From contig JANPJA010000084.1 of assembly GCA_031425275.1 (NCBI GenBank), forward strand, positions 1 through 64,000: a DNA stretch of 64,000 nucleotides. The letters are read 5' to 3'. This DNA comes from JAIVGV01 sp031425275. Lineage in GTDB: Bacteria; Acidobacteriota; Blastocatellia; Pyrinomonadales; Pyrinomonadaceae. A model generated the notes under the pieces. That model did no database searches, was not told where the DNA came from, and saw nothing but the letters and a program-made list of their open reading frames with translations. Numbering within the stretch: the first letter of the stretch is position 1; each line of letters begins with the position of its first letter. This document shows, piece after piece, positions 8,277 to 17,388 of the stretch. A program made the translations under genes and the position numbers.

Positions 8277-10727
8277 ATGGGGAAGCCTATTAAACCAATA
8301 CAGGAGCGGCTGGCGGGTTCGCAAAACACCGAGCAGGAGCAGACCGAGCCGCAGCCGAGCCACTACCGCACGGCCAAGCCGGACGCGCGCGGCCCGGTGG
8401 AAGCCATGCCGGCGGCGGGCGACGGCGCGGACGGCCCTGACCCGCGGGGCGTGAGCGCGCAGCCGCCCGAAGAGCTGAAAAGACCGAAGCTGAGCGCACC
8501 GAAGGAGTCGGCGGCGGGTGTGCCGGCGGTCGTCTCGTCACTGAAATATTCGCTGCGGGAGATGGGCGCGGGTCGGACGCTGAAGACGTTGCTGAGAGTC
8601 AACCAGCAGGGCGGCTTCGACTGCCCCGGTTGTGCGTGGCCGGAGCCGGACGCGGAACGCGCGCACGCGGAGTTTTGCGAGAACGGCGCGAAGCACGTCG
8701 CCGACGAAGCCACGACTAAGCGCGTCACGCCGGAGTTCTTCGAGGAATGGGGCGTCGGACGCCTGAGCCGGCAGTCGGACGTGTGGCTCAACGCGCAGGG
8801 GCGGCTCACGCACCCGATGTTGCTGCGCGAGGGGGCCGAGCATTACGAGCGAGTCAGTTGGGACGAAGCCTTTGCGCTGATCGCCGGAGAGCTAAATGCA
8901 CTCGCCTCGCCCGACGAGGCCATCTTTTACACGTCGGGTCGCGCGAGCAACGAGGCGGCGTTTCTGTATCAGCTTTTCGTCCGCCAGTTCGGGACGAACA
9001 ACTTGCCCGACTGCTCGAACATGTGTCACGAGTCGTCGGGCGCGGGCCTGACCGCTTCCATCGGCGTCGGCAAGGGCACGGTGACGCTCGAAGACTTCGC
9101 GGAAGCCTCCGCCGTCTTCGTCATCGGTCAGAATCCGGGGACGAACCACCCGCGGATGCTCTCGACCTTGCAGGCGGCCAAGCGGCGCGGCTGCCGCATC
9201 GTCCACATCAACCCGCTGCCCGAAGCGGGGATGAAACATTTCAAGCACCCGCAGGAAGTCTCCGGGTGGCTGGGCGCGGGGACGCAGCTCGCGGATTTAT
9301 TTCTCCAAGTCCGCATCAACGGCGACGTGGCCTTGCTCAAGGGCATCGCGAAAGAAGTGTTGGCGGCAGAGTCGCGGCGGCCGGGTAAGGTTTTAGATCA
9401 CGACTACATCCGCGAGCACACGAATGGGTTCGACGAGTACGCGGCCGCGCTCGCGCCGGTGAGTTGGGACGAAATCATCGAAGGCAGCGGCATCACGCGA
9501 AAAGAGATGCGCGAGGCGGCGCGCGTGTTCGTCGAGTCGGAGCGGACGATCTTCTGTTGGGCGATGGGGCTGACGCAGCACCGCAACGCGGTGGCGAACG
9601 TGCAGGAGATCGTCAACCTGCTGTTGCTGCGCGGCCAGTTGGGTAAAACGGGCGCGGGCGTCTGCCCGGTGCGCGGCCACTCGAACGTGCAGGGCGATCG
9701 CACGATGGGCATCTGGGAGCGGCCGACCGACGCCTTTCTCGACAGCCTCGCGCGCGCGTTTGACTTCGAGCCGCCGCGCCGACACGGCTACGACACCGTC
9801 GCCGCCATCCGCGCGATGCACCTGGGGGACGCGAAAATTTTCTTCGCGCTCGGGGGCAACTTCCTCTCGGCCACCCCCGACACCGAATACACGGCCGAAG
9901 CTTTGCGCCGCACGCGGCTGACGGTTCACGTCTCGACCAAACTCAACCGCGCGCACCTCGTCACGGGCCGACGCGCGTTAATTCTCCCGTGCCTCGGCCG
10001 CACGGAGCGCGACTCGCAAGCGGGGGGCGAGCAGTTCGTCAGTTGTGAGAACTCGATGGGCGTCGTCCAGTCTTCGCGCGGGAATTTGCGGCCGGCGTCG
10101 GAAGAGTTGTTGAGCGAAGTGGCGATTGTCGCGCGGCTGGCGGCGGCGACGCTCGGCGCGCGGGGCGGCGTCGATTGGGCGGCGATGAGCGGCGACTACG
10201 ATCTGATCCGGGCGTCGATTGAGCGTACGATCCCCGGCTTCGACGATTACAACCGCCGCGTGCGCGAGGCGGGCGGGTTCTATTTGCCGAATCTCGCGCG
10301 CGACCGCGACTTCAAGACGGCTTCGGGCAAGGCCGAGTTTACCGTCCACGAGATTCCCCGGCACGAGTTGAAAGCGGGGCAGTTCCTGATGATGACCATC
10401 CGCAGCCACGACCAGTTCAACACGACCGTCTATAGCTTCGACGACCGATACCGCGGCGTCAGCGGCGGCCGCCGCGTCGTCTTTCTCAACCCCGAAGACG
10501 TGAGGGCGGCGAATCTCGTCGCCGGCCAGACGGTCGATCTCGTCAGCCACTTCGAGGGAGAGGAACGCATCGCGCGCAACTTCTCGGTCGTCCCCTACCC
10601 GATCCCGCCCCGCTGCGCCGCGACCTACTTTCCCGAAGCCAACGTCCTCGTGCCCGTCGGCCACGTCGCCGAACTGAGCAACACGCCGGCCTCAAAATCA
10701 GTCGTCATCAGCCTCCGAAAACCGTGA
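8277..10727 (+). CDS. FdhF/YdeP-type molybdopterin oxidoreductase
   Basis: A large molybdopterin enzyme of the FdhF/YdeP group (alpha-subunit-like, DMSO reductase superfamily). The N-terminal ~85 residues are low-complexity, then the family signature GGFDCPGCAWPEP (about 114-126), residues SNMCHESSG near 250 where the metal-ligand Cys would lie, and the C-terminal molydopterin-dinucleotide-binding beta-barrel (from about 690). Its 816 residues is longer than E. coli YdeP (~760) because of the N-terminal extension. No electron-transfer subunit or signal peptide is present, so it is probably cytosolic and its partner is unknown; formate oxidation is not proven. A TTG at 8274 sits directly before the chosen ATG. 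It ends in a palindrome shared with the convergent neighbour. Confidence 0.88.
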   Translation: MGKPIKPIQERLAGSQNTEQEQTEPQPSHYRTAKPDARGPVEAMPAAGDGADGPDPRGVSAQPPEELKRPKLSAPKESAAGVPAVVSSLKYSLREMGAGRTLKTLLRVNQQGGFDCPGCAWPEPDAERAHAEFCENGAKHVADEATTKRVTPEFFEEWGVGRLSRQSDVWLNAQGRLTHPMLLREGAEHYERVSWDEAFALIAGELNALASPDEAIFYTSGRASNEAAFLYQLFVRQFGTNNLPDCSNMCHESSGAGLTASIGVGKGTVTLEDFAEASAVFVIGQNPGTNHPRMLSTLQAAKRRGCRIVHINPLPEAGMKHFKHPQEVSGWLGAGTQLADLFLQVRINGDVALLKGIAKEVLAAESRRPGKVLDHDYIREHTNGFDEYAAALAPVSWDEIIEGSGITRKEMREAARVFVESERTIFCWAMGLTQHRNAVANVQEIVNLLLLRGQLGKTGAGVCPVRGHSNVQGDRTMGIWERPTDAFLDSLARAFDFEPPRRHGYDTVAAIRAMHLGDAKIFFALGGNFLSATPDTEYTAEALRRTRLTVHVSTKLNRAHLVTGRRALILPCLGRTERDSQAGGEQFVSCENSMGVVQSSRGNLRPASEELLSEVAIVARLAAATLGARGGVDWAAMSGDYDLIRASIERTIPGFDDYNRRVREAGGFYLPNLARDRDFKTASGKAEFTVHEIPRHELKAGQFLMMTIRSHDQFNTTVYSFDDRYRGVSGGRRVVFLNPEDVRAANLVAGQTVDLVSHFEGEERIARNFSVVPYPIPPRCAATYFPEANVLVPVGHVAELSNTPASKSVVISLRKP

Positions 10728-10801
10728 AGGGTAAACGGTAAACCGTGACGGGAGAAGACAGGAGTAGATTCCTGTCACGGTTTACCGGTTACCGTTCACG
10801 G
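10722..10801. terminator. Long palindrome between convergent genes, built from 7-bp repeats
   Basis: Left arm 10722-10752 and right arm 10771-10801 are imperfect 31-bp complements that include both stop codons. Each arm is a run of heptamers (for example GTAAACG, GTAAACC, GTGACGG). It likely acts as a two-way terminator for the oxidoreductase and the TSUP gene. Confidence 0.65.
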
Positions 10802-11584
10802 CTGGATGAATGTGCGCCAGAGCATGAGCAGGCCGATGGCGAAGCCGATGACGACGACGGCGCGGCGGACGAAGGTGCGGCCCAGACGGCGCGCGACGCT
10901 CGCCCCGAAGTAGCCGCCGGCGATGGCCCCGGCCGCCATGACGAGGGCGTAGGGCCAATAGACGAGGCGGGAGATGATAAAGGCGGTGATGGCCGCGAGG
11001 TTGAGGGCGATGCCGAGAAAGTTTTTGAGGCCGTTGGCGCGGTGGATGTCGTTGATGCCTAGCAGTCCCATCGCGGCGAGCATGAGGATGCCGTTGCCCG
11101 CGCCGAAGTAGCCGCCGTAGATGGCCGACGCGAACTGGAACATGATCGCGCCCGCCCACCAGCCGCGCCGCGCCGTCTCGGGCGACAGTTTGCCGTGTCC
11201 GAACCGACGGCTGATCGGCTCCTGCAACATGAAGAGAACGGTGGCGAATAAAATCAGGAACGGGACGAGCCGCGCGAAAATCTGCGAAGGCGTCAGGATG
11301 AGCAGCAGCCCGCCGACCGCCCCGCCCGCCACACTCGTCAGCCCCAGCCTCCACAGCAGCGAGCGCGTCTCTCGCAACTCGCGCCTGTAACCGAACAGCC
11401 CGCCAATGAGTCCGGGCCACAGCGCGACCGTGCTGGTCGCGTTCGCGATCTTCGGGTCAAGCCCGAGCCAGATGAGCGCGGGGAATGTGAGCAGCGTCCC
11501 GCCGCCCGCCACGGAATTGATCATGCCGGCGACGAAGGCGGCAGCGATGAGCAGCAGAACGTGTAAGACGGGGATGTCCGACAT
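10796..11584 (-). CDS. TSUP (TauE/SafE) family membrane exporter
   Basis: A 262-residue inner-membrane protein with about eight hydrophobic segments arranged as two similar halves, typical of the TauE/SafE (DUF81) family that moves sulfite, sulfonates or organosulfur acids. Visible signatures: AAFVAGMINSVAGGGTLLTFPAL in the first half and GGYFGAGNGI...GINDIHRANGLKN in the second. I chose the internal ATG at 11584 because the first helix (VLHVLLLIAAAF) begins there; a longer reading frame upstream adds a non-conserved basic stretch. It converges on the molybdopterin enzyme. Substrate is not predictable here, though a sulfur compound is the family norm. Confidence 0.88.
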   Translation of the reverse strand: MSDIPVLHVLLLIAAAFVAGMINSVAGGGTLLTFPALIWLGLDPKIANATSTVALWPGLIGGLFGYRRELRETRSLLWRLGLTSVAGGAVGGLLLILTPSQIFARLVPFLILFATVLFMLQEPISRRFGHGKLSPETARRGWWAGAIMFQFASAIYGGYFGAGNGILMLAAMGLLGINDIHRANGLKNFLGIALNLAAITAFIISRLVYWPYALVMAAGAIAGGYFGASVARRLGRTFVRRAVVVIGFAIGLLMLWRTFIQP

Positions 11585-11799
11585 GAGTGGTGCGAGCAGG
11601 CGGAAATGAAGACGGCCGGTTGAAGGGCTGCGACGCGACCGCGGGAAACACGGGGCGGCACAATTGACTGCTTGAGTTATAAAAACCCGCGAGGGCAAGT
11701 TAATATAACTTGCCGCCCGCGACAATTCGGAATGGTAGGTTGATAAATTTGAGAAGTGTCATCCCTGGCGGCGCGGCGAGCCGCGATTAAGGTGATCCG

Positions 11800-12762
11800 A
11801 TGAAAGCGATTAGAGTTCGAGAGTTTGGCGGGCCGGAGGTGTTGCGCGTCGAAGAGGTGCCCGATCCGAAAGGTAACGCGGCGCAACTCGTCGTGCGCAT
11901 CGCCGCCGCCGGAGTCAACCCCGTTGACACTTATAAACGCGCGGGCCGGCACGCGCACAGCCCCGCGTTGCCCTACACGCCGGGTGAGGACGGGGCCGGG
12001 ACGGTCGAGTGGGCCGGGGCGGACGTGAAGCTTTTCAAGCAGGGCGACCGGGTTTATCTGGCGCGCAGCGTGACCGGGACTTACGCGGAGCTGGCCGTCT
12101 GCGAAGAGTGGCAGGTTCAACCCCTGCCCGATGACATCACGTTCGCGCAGGGCGCGTGCCTCGGCGTTCCTTACACGACCGCCCACCGCGCTCTGTTCGG
12201 GCGGGCCGCCGCGCGTGAGGGCGAGAGCGTGCTGATTTACGGCGCGAGTGGGGGCGTCGGGATCGCGGCCGTGCAGTTGGCCGTCGGCGCGGGGATGCGC
12301 GTCGCGGGGACGGCCGGGACGGACGAAGGCGTGCGGCTCGTCGAAGCACAAGGCGCGCACGCGGTCGCGAATCACCACGAGCAGAATTACGAAGAGGTCT
12401 TGCGCGAATTCACCGGCGGGCGCGGCTTCGATGTCATTATAGAAATGCTCGCGAACGTGAATCTTGATCGCGATCTCGACCTCGTCGCACACTTCGGCCG
12501 CGTCGTCGTCGTCGGCAACCGCGGGCGCGTCGAGATCGACCCGCGCAAGGCCATGACGCGCGACGCCTCCGTCCACGGCATGACGCTTTTTAATGTCGGG
12601 CCGGAAGAATTTCGGGTGATCCACACGGCCCTCTTCGCGGGACTCGCGGCCGGCAACTTGCGGCCCGTGGTCGGTAAAGAAATACCACTCGCCGAAGCCG
12701 CGCGGGCACAACGCGAAGTACTGGAACCGGGCGCGCGTGGGAAGATCGTGCTGATTCCGTAA
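11800..12762 (+). CDS. NADPH:quinone reductase (zeta-crystallin-like MDR)
   Basis: A zinc-free medium-chain dehydrogenase/reductase of the quinone oxidoreductase branch. It starts with the usual MKAIRVREFGGPEVL, carries the GroES-like fold (TPGEDGAGTVEWAG), and the Rossmann nucleotide loop GASGGVGIAAVQLA around residues 148-161. The zinc-ligand cysteines of alcohol dehydrogenases are absent. Its 320 residues is the standard length. It would reduce quinones by one electron, or enals, in the cytosol using NADPH, a detoxifying role. It is followed after 22 bases by an aldehyde dehydrogenase, so the two probably form one operon dealing with reactive carbonyls. Confidence 0.93.
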   Translation: MKAIRVREFGGPEVLRVEEVPDPKGNAAQLVVRIAAAGVNPVDTYKRAGRHAHSPALPYTPGEDGAGTVEWAGADVKLFKQGDRVYLARSVTGTYAELAVCEEWQVQPLPDDITFAQGACLGVPYTTAHRALFGRAAAREGESVLIYGASGGVGIAAVQLAVGAGMRVAGTAGTDEGVRLVEAQGAHAVANHHEQNYEEVLREFTGGRGFDVIIEMLANVNLDRDLDLVAHFGRVVVVGNRGRVEIDPRKAMTRDASVHGMTLFNVGPEEFRVIHTALFAGLAAGNLRPVVGKEIPLAEAARAQREVLEPGARGKIVLIP

Positions 12763-12784
12763 GACTCGACGAGCGTTCAATTCA

Positions 12785-14182
12785 ATGCCAATAGCAACAC
12801 TCAACCCCGCCACCGGCGAGACGCTCAGAGAGTTCGCGGCACCGTCCGAGGCCGAGATCGAGTGCAAACTCGCCCGCGCGGCCGAGGCTTTCGCAGCGCA
12901 CAGGGAGACGAGTTTCGCCGCGCGGGCCGCGCGGCTGCTCCGCGCGGCCGACATCCTCGACGCGGAGAGCGAAGTGTTCGCGCGTCTGATGACGCTTGAA
13001 ATGGGTAAGCCCATCAAGGCGGCGCGCGACGAGGTCGCCAAGTGTGCATGGGTCTGTCGATTCTATGCCGAGCAGGCGGAAGAGTTTTTGGCGGACGAAG
13101 TGATCGAGTCGTCGGCCGCGCACAGCTATGTCAGCTTCCGGCCCACGGGGGCGGTGCTGGCGGTGATGCCGTGGAACTTCCCCTTCTGGCAGGTCTTTCG
13201 TTTCGCCGCGCCCGCGCTCATGGCCGGGAACGTGGGGCTTTTGAAGCACGCCTCGAACGTGCCGCAGTGCGCGCTCGCCATCGAAGACATCTTCCGGCGC
13301 GCGGGATTCGCCGAGGGAATCTTTCAAACACTGCTCATCGAATCTGGCGCGGTGGCGCGCGTCATCGAAGACCCGCGAGTCGCGGCCGTGACGCTGACGG
13401 GGAGCGAGGCGGCGGGCGCGAGCGTCGCCGCGGCGGCCGGGCGGGCGATCAAAAAGTCCGTGTTAGAACTCGGCGGGAGCGATCCGTTCGTCGTGATGCC
13501 GAGCGCGAATCTGGACGATGCGGTGACGACCGCCGTCCGCTCGCGCACGATCAACAACGGCCAGTCGTGCATCGCCGCGAAACGCTTTATCGTCCATGAA
13601 GAAATTTACGCGGAGTTCGCGCGCCGTTTCAAAGCAGGAATGGCGGCTTTGAAGGTGGGCGACCCTTCGGACGAAGCAATGGAAATTGGGCCGCTCGCCA
13701 CCGCGCGGATCGTCAGCGATCTCGAACGACAGGTGCGGGAGACCGTCGCGGCGGGCGCGCGCGTGTTTCGTTCGCCCGCCGAACTCCCGGCGCGAGGCTT
13801 CTACTTCCCCCCGACAGTCCTCGAAGACATCCCGCTCGACTCGCCCACCTACGCCGAAGAATTCTTCGGCCCCGTCGCGCTCCTCTTCCGCGTGCGGGAT
13901 GCGGCGGAGGCCGTGCGGCTCGCCAACGACACCCCCTACGGCCTCGGCGCGAGTGCGTGGACGAACGTGGCGGGGGAGCGAGAACTATTCGCGCGTGAGA
14001 TAGAATCCGGTCTTGTCTTCATCAACGCTCTCGTGGCAAGTGATCCGCGTTTGCCCTTCGGCGGCGTCAAGCGTTCCGGCTACGGCCGCGAGTTAGGCGA
14101 GTTCGGCATCCGCGAGTTCGTCAACATCAAGACTATCTACGTCAAAGACGAAGCAGGTATTAAACAAGGACGAACCGAATGA
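12785..14182 (+). CDS. NAD(P)-dependent succinate-semialdehyde/aldehyde dehydrogenase
   Basis: ALDH-superfamily enzyme of 465 residues. The catalytic parts are intact: the oxyanion Asn and fold around PWNFPFWQVFRFAAPALMAGN (about 136-156), the general-base Glu in LELGGSDPFVV (near 230) and the nucleophilic Cys in NNGQSCIAAKRF (near 262). QSCIAAKRF resembles the short succinate-semialdehyde dehydrogenases (GabD/YneI group). Cytosolic. Substrate preference is inferred only from that resemblance. It follows the quinone reductase by 22 bases and ends before a terminator, closing a two-gene operon. Confidence 0.9.
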   Translation: MPIATLNPATGETLREFAAPSEAEIECKLARAAEAFAAHRETSFAARAARLLRAADILDAESEVFARLMTLEMGKPIKAARDEVAKCAWVCRFYAEQAEEFLADEVIESSAAHSYVSFRPTGAVLAVMPWNFPFWQVFRFAAPALMAGNVGLLKHASNVPQCALAIEDIFRRAGFAEGIFQTLLIESGAVARVIEDPRVAAVTLTGSEAAGASVAAAAGRAIKKSVLELGGSDPFVVMPSANLDDAVTTAVRSRTINNGQSCIAAKRFIVHEEIYAEFARRFKAGMAALKVGDPSDEAMEIGPLATARIVSDLERQVRETVAAGARVFRSPAELPARGFYFPPTVLEDIPLDSPTYAEEFFGPVALLFRVRDAAEAVRLANDTPYGLGASAWTNVAGERELFAREIESGLVFINALVASDPRLPFGGVKRSGYGRELGEFGIREFVNIKTIYVKDEAGIKQGRTE

Positions 14183-14202
14183 GCTGAGAAATTTAATCAC
14201 GT

Positions 14203-14246
14203 CCCGCCGTGCGTGTTTCATGCCGCGACACGGGCGGGCTTTTTTG
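14203..14246 (+). terminator. Rho-independent terminator after the aldehyde dehydrogenase
   Basis: Stem CCCGCCGTG against CACGGGCGGG (one bulged G) between 14203 and 14238, followed by CTTTTTT. This is the best-formed intrinsic terminator in this part of the window. Confidence 0.8.
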
Positions 14247-14336
14247 ATTCATGATGAAACGCCCGGGTGGGAGAATCCCCTTAGGCGAAACTGCGCGGGT
14301 TGGCCCTCGTTACGAAGTGTGGTATGGAAGTGTTAA

Positions 14337-14352
14337 GGGCATGACTCTTGCT
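14337..14352 (+). promoter_or_regulatory. Possible -24/-12 (sigma-54-like) promoter
   Basis: GGGCATGACTCTTGCT fits the sigma-54 pattern TGGCACG-N4-TTGCW with exact GG-to-GC spacing and two mismatches. It lies 490 bases before the multicopper oxidase start, so the leader would be very long or a separate non-coding transcript would be made. The 14247-14842 gap otherwise contains no credible coding frame. Confidence 0.3.
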
Positions 14353-14523
14353 CTATTTTTTCGCGCCGTATCTCATTTGAGACTCACGATGCCGAAGCCC
14401 TACTGCTTTCGTGGTTAACTCGGCATCACGGAGTTTCACAGGATAAATGTCCAGTTGCTGACGCCTCTGCCGTGTAGTGCTATCCACGCTTTCACTCACG
14501 CCTACGTCACGCGACGCTCAAGT

Positions 14524-14556
14524 TGAAAATCCCGGTTTTTGCGGAAAAGATTTTCA
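14524..14556. promoter_or_regulatory. Operator-like inverted repeat upstream of the multicopper oxidase
   Basis: TGAAAATC (14524-14531) and GATTTTCA (14549-14556) are perfect 8-bp inverted repeats with a 17-bp spacer in an AT-rich patch about 290 bases before the multicopper oxidase start. It could bind a dimeric regulator; which one is unknown. Confidence 0.3.
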
Positions 14557-14842
14557 TTTTGAGACAGCTTTGAGGCGACCGCCGCCACGGCCGATGAGCG
14601 AGGCCGCCGGCATCGGGATCGCGAGGCTGATTCGGCTGGTGTCTTCACCCGGCGCCGGCTCCCGACAGTTCAGTTTTGCGCCGTAATTAACGTCTGGCGG
14701 GCGGGGGCTGCCCTCGTCTGCCCTGAGTTTTTCGCGGTTCCTTCCACACCAATCAGTATCCGGGCGTTCGTTGACTCTCATGTTCTCACGTCAAGAGCTT
14801 CGCAACGCCACGTCAGTTCCGTTGTAAAGGAGACAAACCCCG

Positions 14843-16645
14843 ATGGCACACTTCTCGAAAAGAGACAGAAAAAGGGAGAAGGACAGACAAACCGCCGACC
14901 ACAACCGGCGCGAGTTGGTGAACGCACACTTGGACAGGCGCGATCTAATGAAGATGGGCCTGCTGACCAGCGCGGGGATGCTCGTCCCCAAGATCGGCCT
15001 GAGCGCGCGCCCGTTGACGAGCGCGGGTTATCGGGACGACACGCCGCTAAGTCCGCCCACGACGCCGTTCGTGGACGAGATGCCGCGCCCGTCGATTCTC
15101 GCGCCCGTGGCCGCGCTCAACCCCACTCCGACGCGGCTGCCTAACACGGCCGCCGGCGAGGGGCGCACCATCGCCCACCAAGACTGGTTCGGCCACCCGC
15201 CGGTGAAGTATTACCAGATGACTCAGGCCCAGACCTCCGGCCTCTTCGTCTCGCCCGATCTCCCGGCCCAGACACTCTGGACGTTTAACGGCATCACGCC
15301 CGGCCCGCAGATCGTCGCCCGCTACGGCGAACCGATCCTCGTGCGCCAGAAGAATCAACTGCCGCTGGCCGGCTTCGACAGCTTCGGCGTCGGCTCGGTC
15401 TCGACCCACCTGCACAACGGCCACACGCCGCCGGAGTCGGACGGCCACCCGTGCAACTTCTTCGAGACCGGGCAGTTCTACGACCACCACTACCCCATCG
15501 TCTATGCCGGCGGCGATGTCCGCGAGGCGATGCATTCGCTCTGGTACCACGATCACCGCTTCGACCACACGGCCGAGAACACCTACAAGGGACTCGCCGG
15601 AACCTTCGTCCACTTCAACGAGTTCGACACGGGCGACGAGAACACGGGTTTCAAGCTCCCCAGCCACCCCGCCTACGACATCTACATGGCCTTCAACGAC
15701 AAGGTGTTCGACGAGCAGACGGGCCGGCTGGCCTTCGACGCCTTCAACCTCGACGGCATCCTCGGCGACAAGTTCCTCGTCAACGGCAAGGTGCAGCCCG
15801 TGCTGCACGTCAGCCCGCGCCGCTACCGCTTCCGCTGGCTTAACACCGGCCCGTCGCGCTTCTACCAGTTCTTCATCCACGACGCGGCCAACAACGCTTC
15901 CAAGCAGTTCTGGCAGCTCAGCACCGACGGGAACTTCATGGAGCGCCCCGTCAAGGTGAGCAGCGTCCGCATCTCGGTGGCCGAGCGCAACGATGTGCTC
16001 GTCGATTTCACCGGGCTACAGGGCAAGACCTTCTACGTCATCAACCGCCTTGAGCAGACCGACGGGCGCGGGCCGACCGGCAACATCCTGCCCGTCAACG
16101 AAGGCAACAAGGTGCTGAAAATCGTGGTGGACGGCCCCGTCGTGCCCGACAACAGCGTCAACTTCGACACGAAGCTCCCGACGCTGCCGGCCGGCCAGCC
16201 TTACTTCTACCAGTTCCCGGACACCAACCAGCCGATCACCGTGACGCGCACCTTCCAGTTCGAGCGCAACAACGGCCAGTGGTCGGTCAACGGCCGGTTC
16301 CCGGACTGCGCGGAGGACAGGTTTGCCGTCAAGCGCGGCACGGCCGAGAAGTGGATTATCCAGAACAACTCCGGCGGGTGGCAGCACCCGATCCACATCC
16401 ACTTCGAGGAGTTCCAGACCCTCAAGGTCAACGGCGTCGCGCCGGCCTCCACCGGCCCGGCCATCAACCGCGGCCGCAAGGACGTGTTCCGGCTGGAGCA
16501 TAACCAGCAGGCCGAGCTTTATTTCCGCTTCCGCGATTACGTCGGCCGACTCCCCATGCACTGCCACAACGTGGTTCACGAGGATCACGCGATGATGGTG
16601 CTGTTCAACCTCAACGATCAGGGCGACACCAAAACCAACCCCTAG
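14843..16645 (+). CDS. Tat-exported multicopper oxidase (laccase / bilirubin-oxidase-like)
   Basis: A periplasmic blue copper oxidase that would oxidise phenols or metal ions and reduce oxygen to water. All four copper-binding motifs are present: THLHNGH, LWYHDHRFDH, HPIHIHF and the type 1/3 motif MHCHNVVHEDHAMM with a Met axial ligand. The N-terminus is long and basic, with a Tat motif (RRDLMK near residues 33-38) before a hydrophobic stretch, implying export after copper loading. An AAGGAGA site sits 9 bases before the ATG. It leads a cluster with an SCO protein and a beta-propeller protein. The 600-residue CotA/bilirubin-oxidase size excludes small two-domain laccases. Confidence 0.93.
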   Translation: MAHFSKRDRKREKDRQTADHNRRELVNAHLDRRDLMKMGLLTSAGMLVPKIGLSARPLTSAGYRDDTPLSPPTTPFVDEMPRPSILAPVAALNPTPTRLPNTAAGEGRTIAHQDWFGHPPVKYYQMTQAQTSGLFVSPDLPAQTLWTFNGITPGPQIVARYGEPILVRQKNQLPLAGFDSFGVGSVSTHLHNGHTPPESDGHPCNFFETGQFYDHHYPIVYAGGDVREAMHSLWYHDHRFDHTAENTYKGLAGTFVHFNEFDTGDENTGFKLPSHPAYDIYMAFNDKVFDEQTGRLAFDAFNLDGILGDKFLVNGKVQPVLHVSPRRYRFRWLNTGPSRFYQFFIHDAANNASKQFWQLSTDGNFMERPVKVSSVRISVAERNDVLVDFTGLQGKTFYVINRLEQTDGRGPTGNILPVNEGNKVLKIVVDGPVVPDNSVNFDTKLPTLPAGQPYFYQFPDTNQPITVTRTFQFERNNGQWSVNGRFPDCAEDRFAVKRGTAEKWIIQNNSGGWQHPIHIHFEEFQTLKVNGVAPASTGPAINRGRKDVFRLEHNQQAELYFRFRDYVGRLPMHCHNVVHEDHAMMVLFNLNDQGDTKTNP

Positions 16646-16686
16646 CCCGGAGGCCGCGGGAGGACGGAGAAAGGAATCGCTGAAAT

Positions 16687-17388
16687 ATGAAAAGCATTAG
16701 CAGGCGAAAGATGGTGGCGCTGCTCGGCACGGCCCCGCTCGTCGGCGGACTCCTGACGGGGGCGTCGCGGGCGTCGGCTCAGGTGGCCGGCGCGCAGCCC
16801 GCCGGGCCGCAGCGCAAGTGGCGTGAGGTGTCCGGGCGCGAGAGGTTTCGTGAGAAGCACTTTCCCGACATAGTCCTGACGACCCACGAAGGCAAGCGGG
16901 TCAGGTTCTATGAAGACTTGATGAAGGACAAGCTCGTCATCATCAACTTCATGTACGCGAAGTGCGAGGGCGTCTGCCCCCCGATCACCAACAACCTCGC
17001 GCGCGTGCAGAAGGCTCTGGGCGACCGCGTGGGTAAAGATATTTTCATCTACTCGTTCACCCTCAAGCCCGAGGTGGACACGCCGGAGAAGATGGCGGAG
17101 TACGCGGAGATGCACAAAGCCAAGCCGGGCTGGCTGTTTTTGACGGGCGCGCCGCCCGACATGGAGTTGCTCCGCCGCAAGCTCGGCTTCGTCAACCCCG
17201 ACCCAAAGTTAGACGCCGACGCCACCCAGCACATCGGCAACCTCCGTTACGGTAACGAAGAGTTGGGGATGTGGGGGGCGTGTCCGGGGATGTCGAAGGC
17301 AAGCTTCATCGCCGAGTCCGTTCTCTGGCTGGACTGGCCGCATAACAAGAAAAAGAATGCAGGAAAGGAGAAGGCCCATGAGGAATAA
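16687..17388 (+). CDS. SCO1/SenC-type copper chaperone / thiol-disulfide protein
   Basis: A thioredoxin-fold protein of the SCO family. The copper-binding pair is seen in KCEGVCPP (CxxxCP, near residues 97-104) and the distal His in TQHIGNLRYG (about 182). The N-terminus SRRKMVALLGTAPLVGG is a Tat-like signal, so it works outside the cytoplasm. Family members deliver copper to cytochrome oxidase CuA; here the direct neighbour is a multicopper oxidase 41 bases upstream, so I infer it helps to metallate that enzyme. Its last 11 bases overlap the start of the next gene. Confidence 0.9.
   Translation: MKSISRRKMVALLGTAPLVGGLLTGASRASAQVAGAQPAGPQRKWREVSGRERFREKHFPDIVLTTHEGKRVRFYEDLMKDKLVIINFMYAKCEGVCPPITNNLARVQKALGDRVGKDIFIYSFTLKPEVDTPEKMAEYAEMHKAKPGWLFLTGAPPDMELLRRKLGFVNPDPKLDADATQHIGNLRYGNEELGMWGACPGMSKASFIAESVLWLDWPHNKKKNAGKEKAHEE

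Noticed and set aside
14477..14686. 69-codon plus-strand frame in the leader of the multicopper oxidase gene
   Set aside because: No ribosome site, no recognisable motif, biased composition; treated as non-coding leader.
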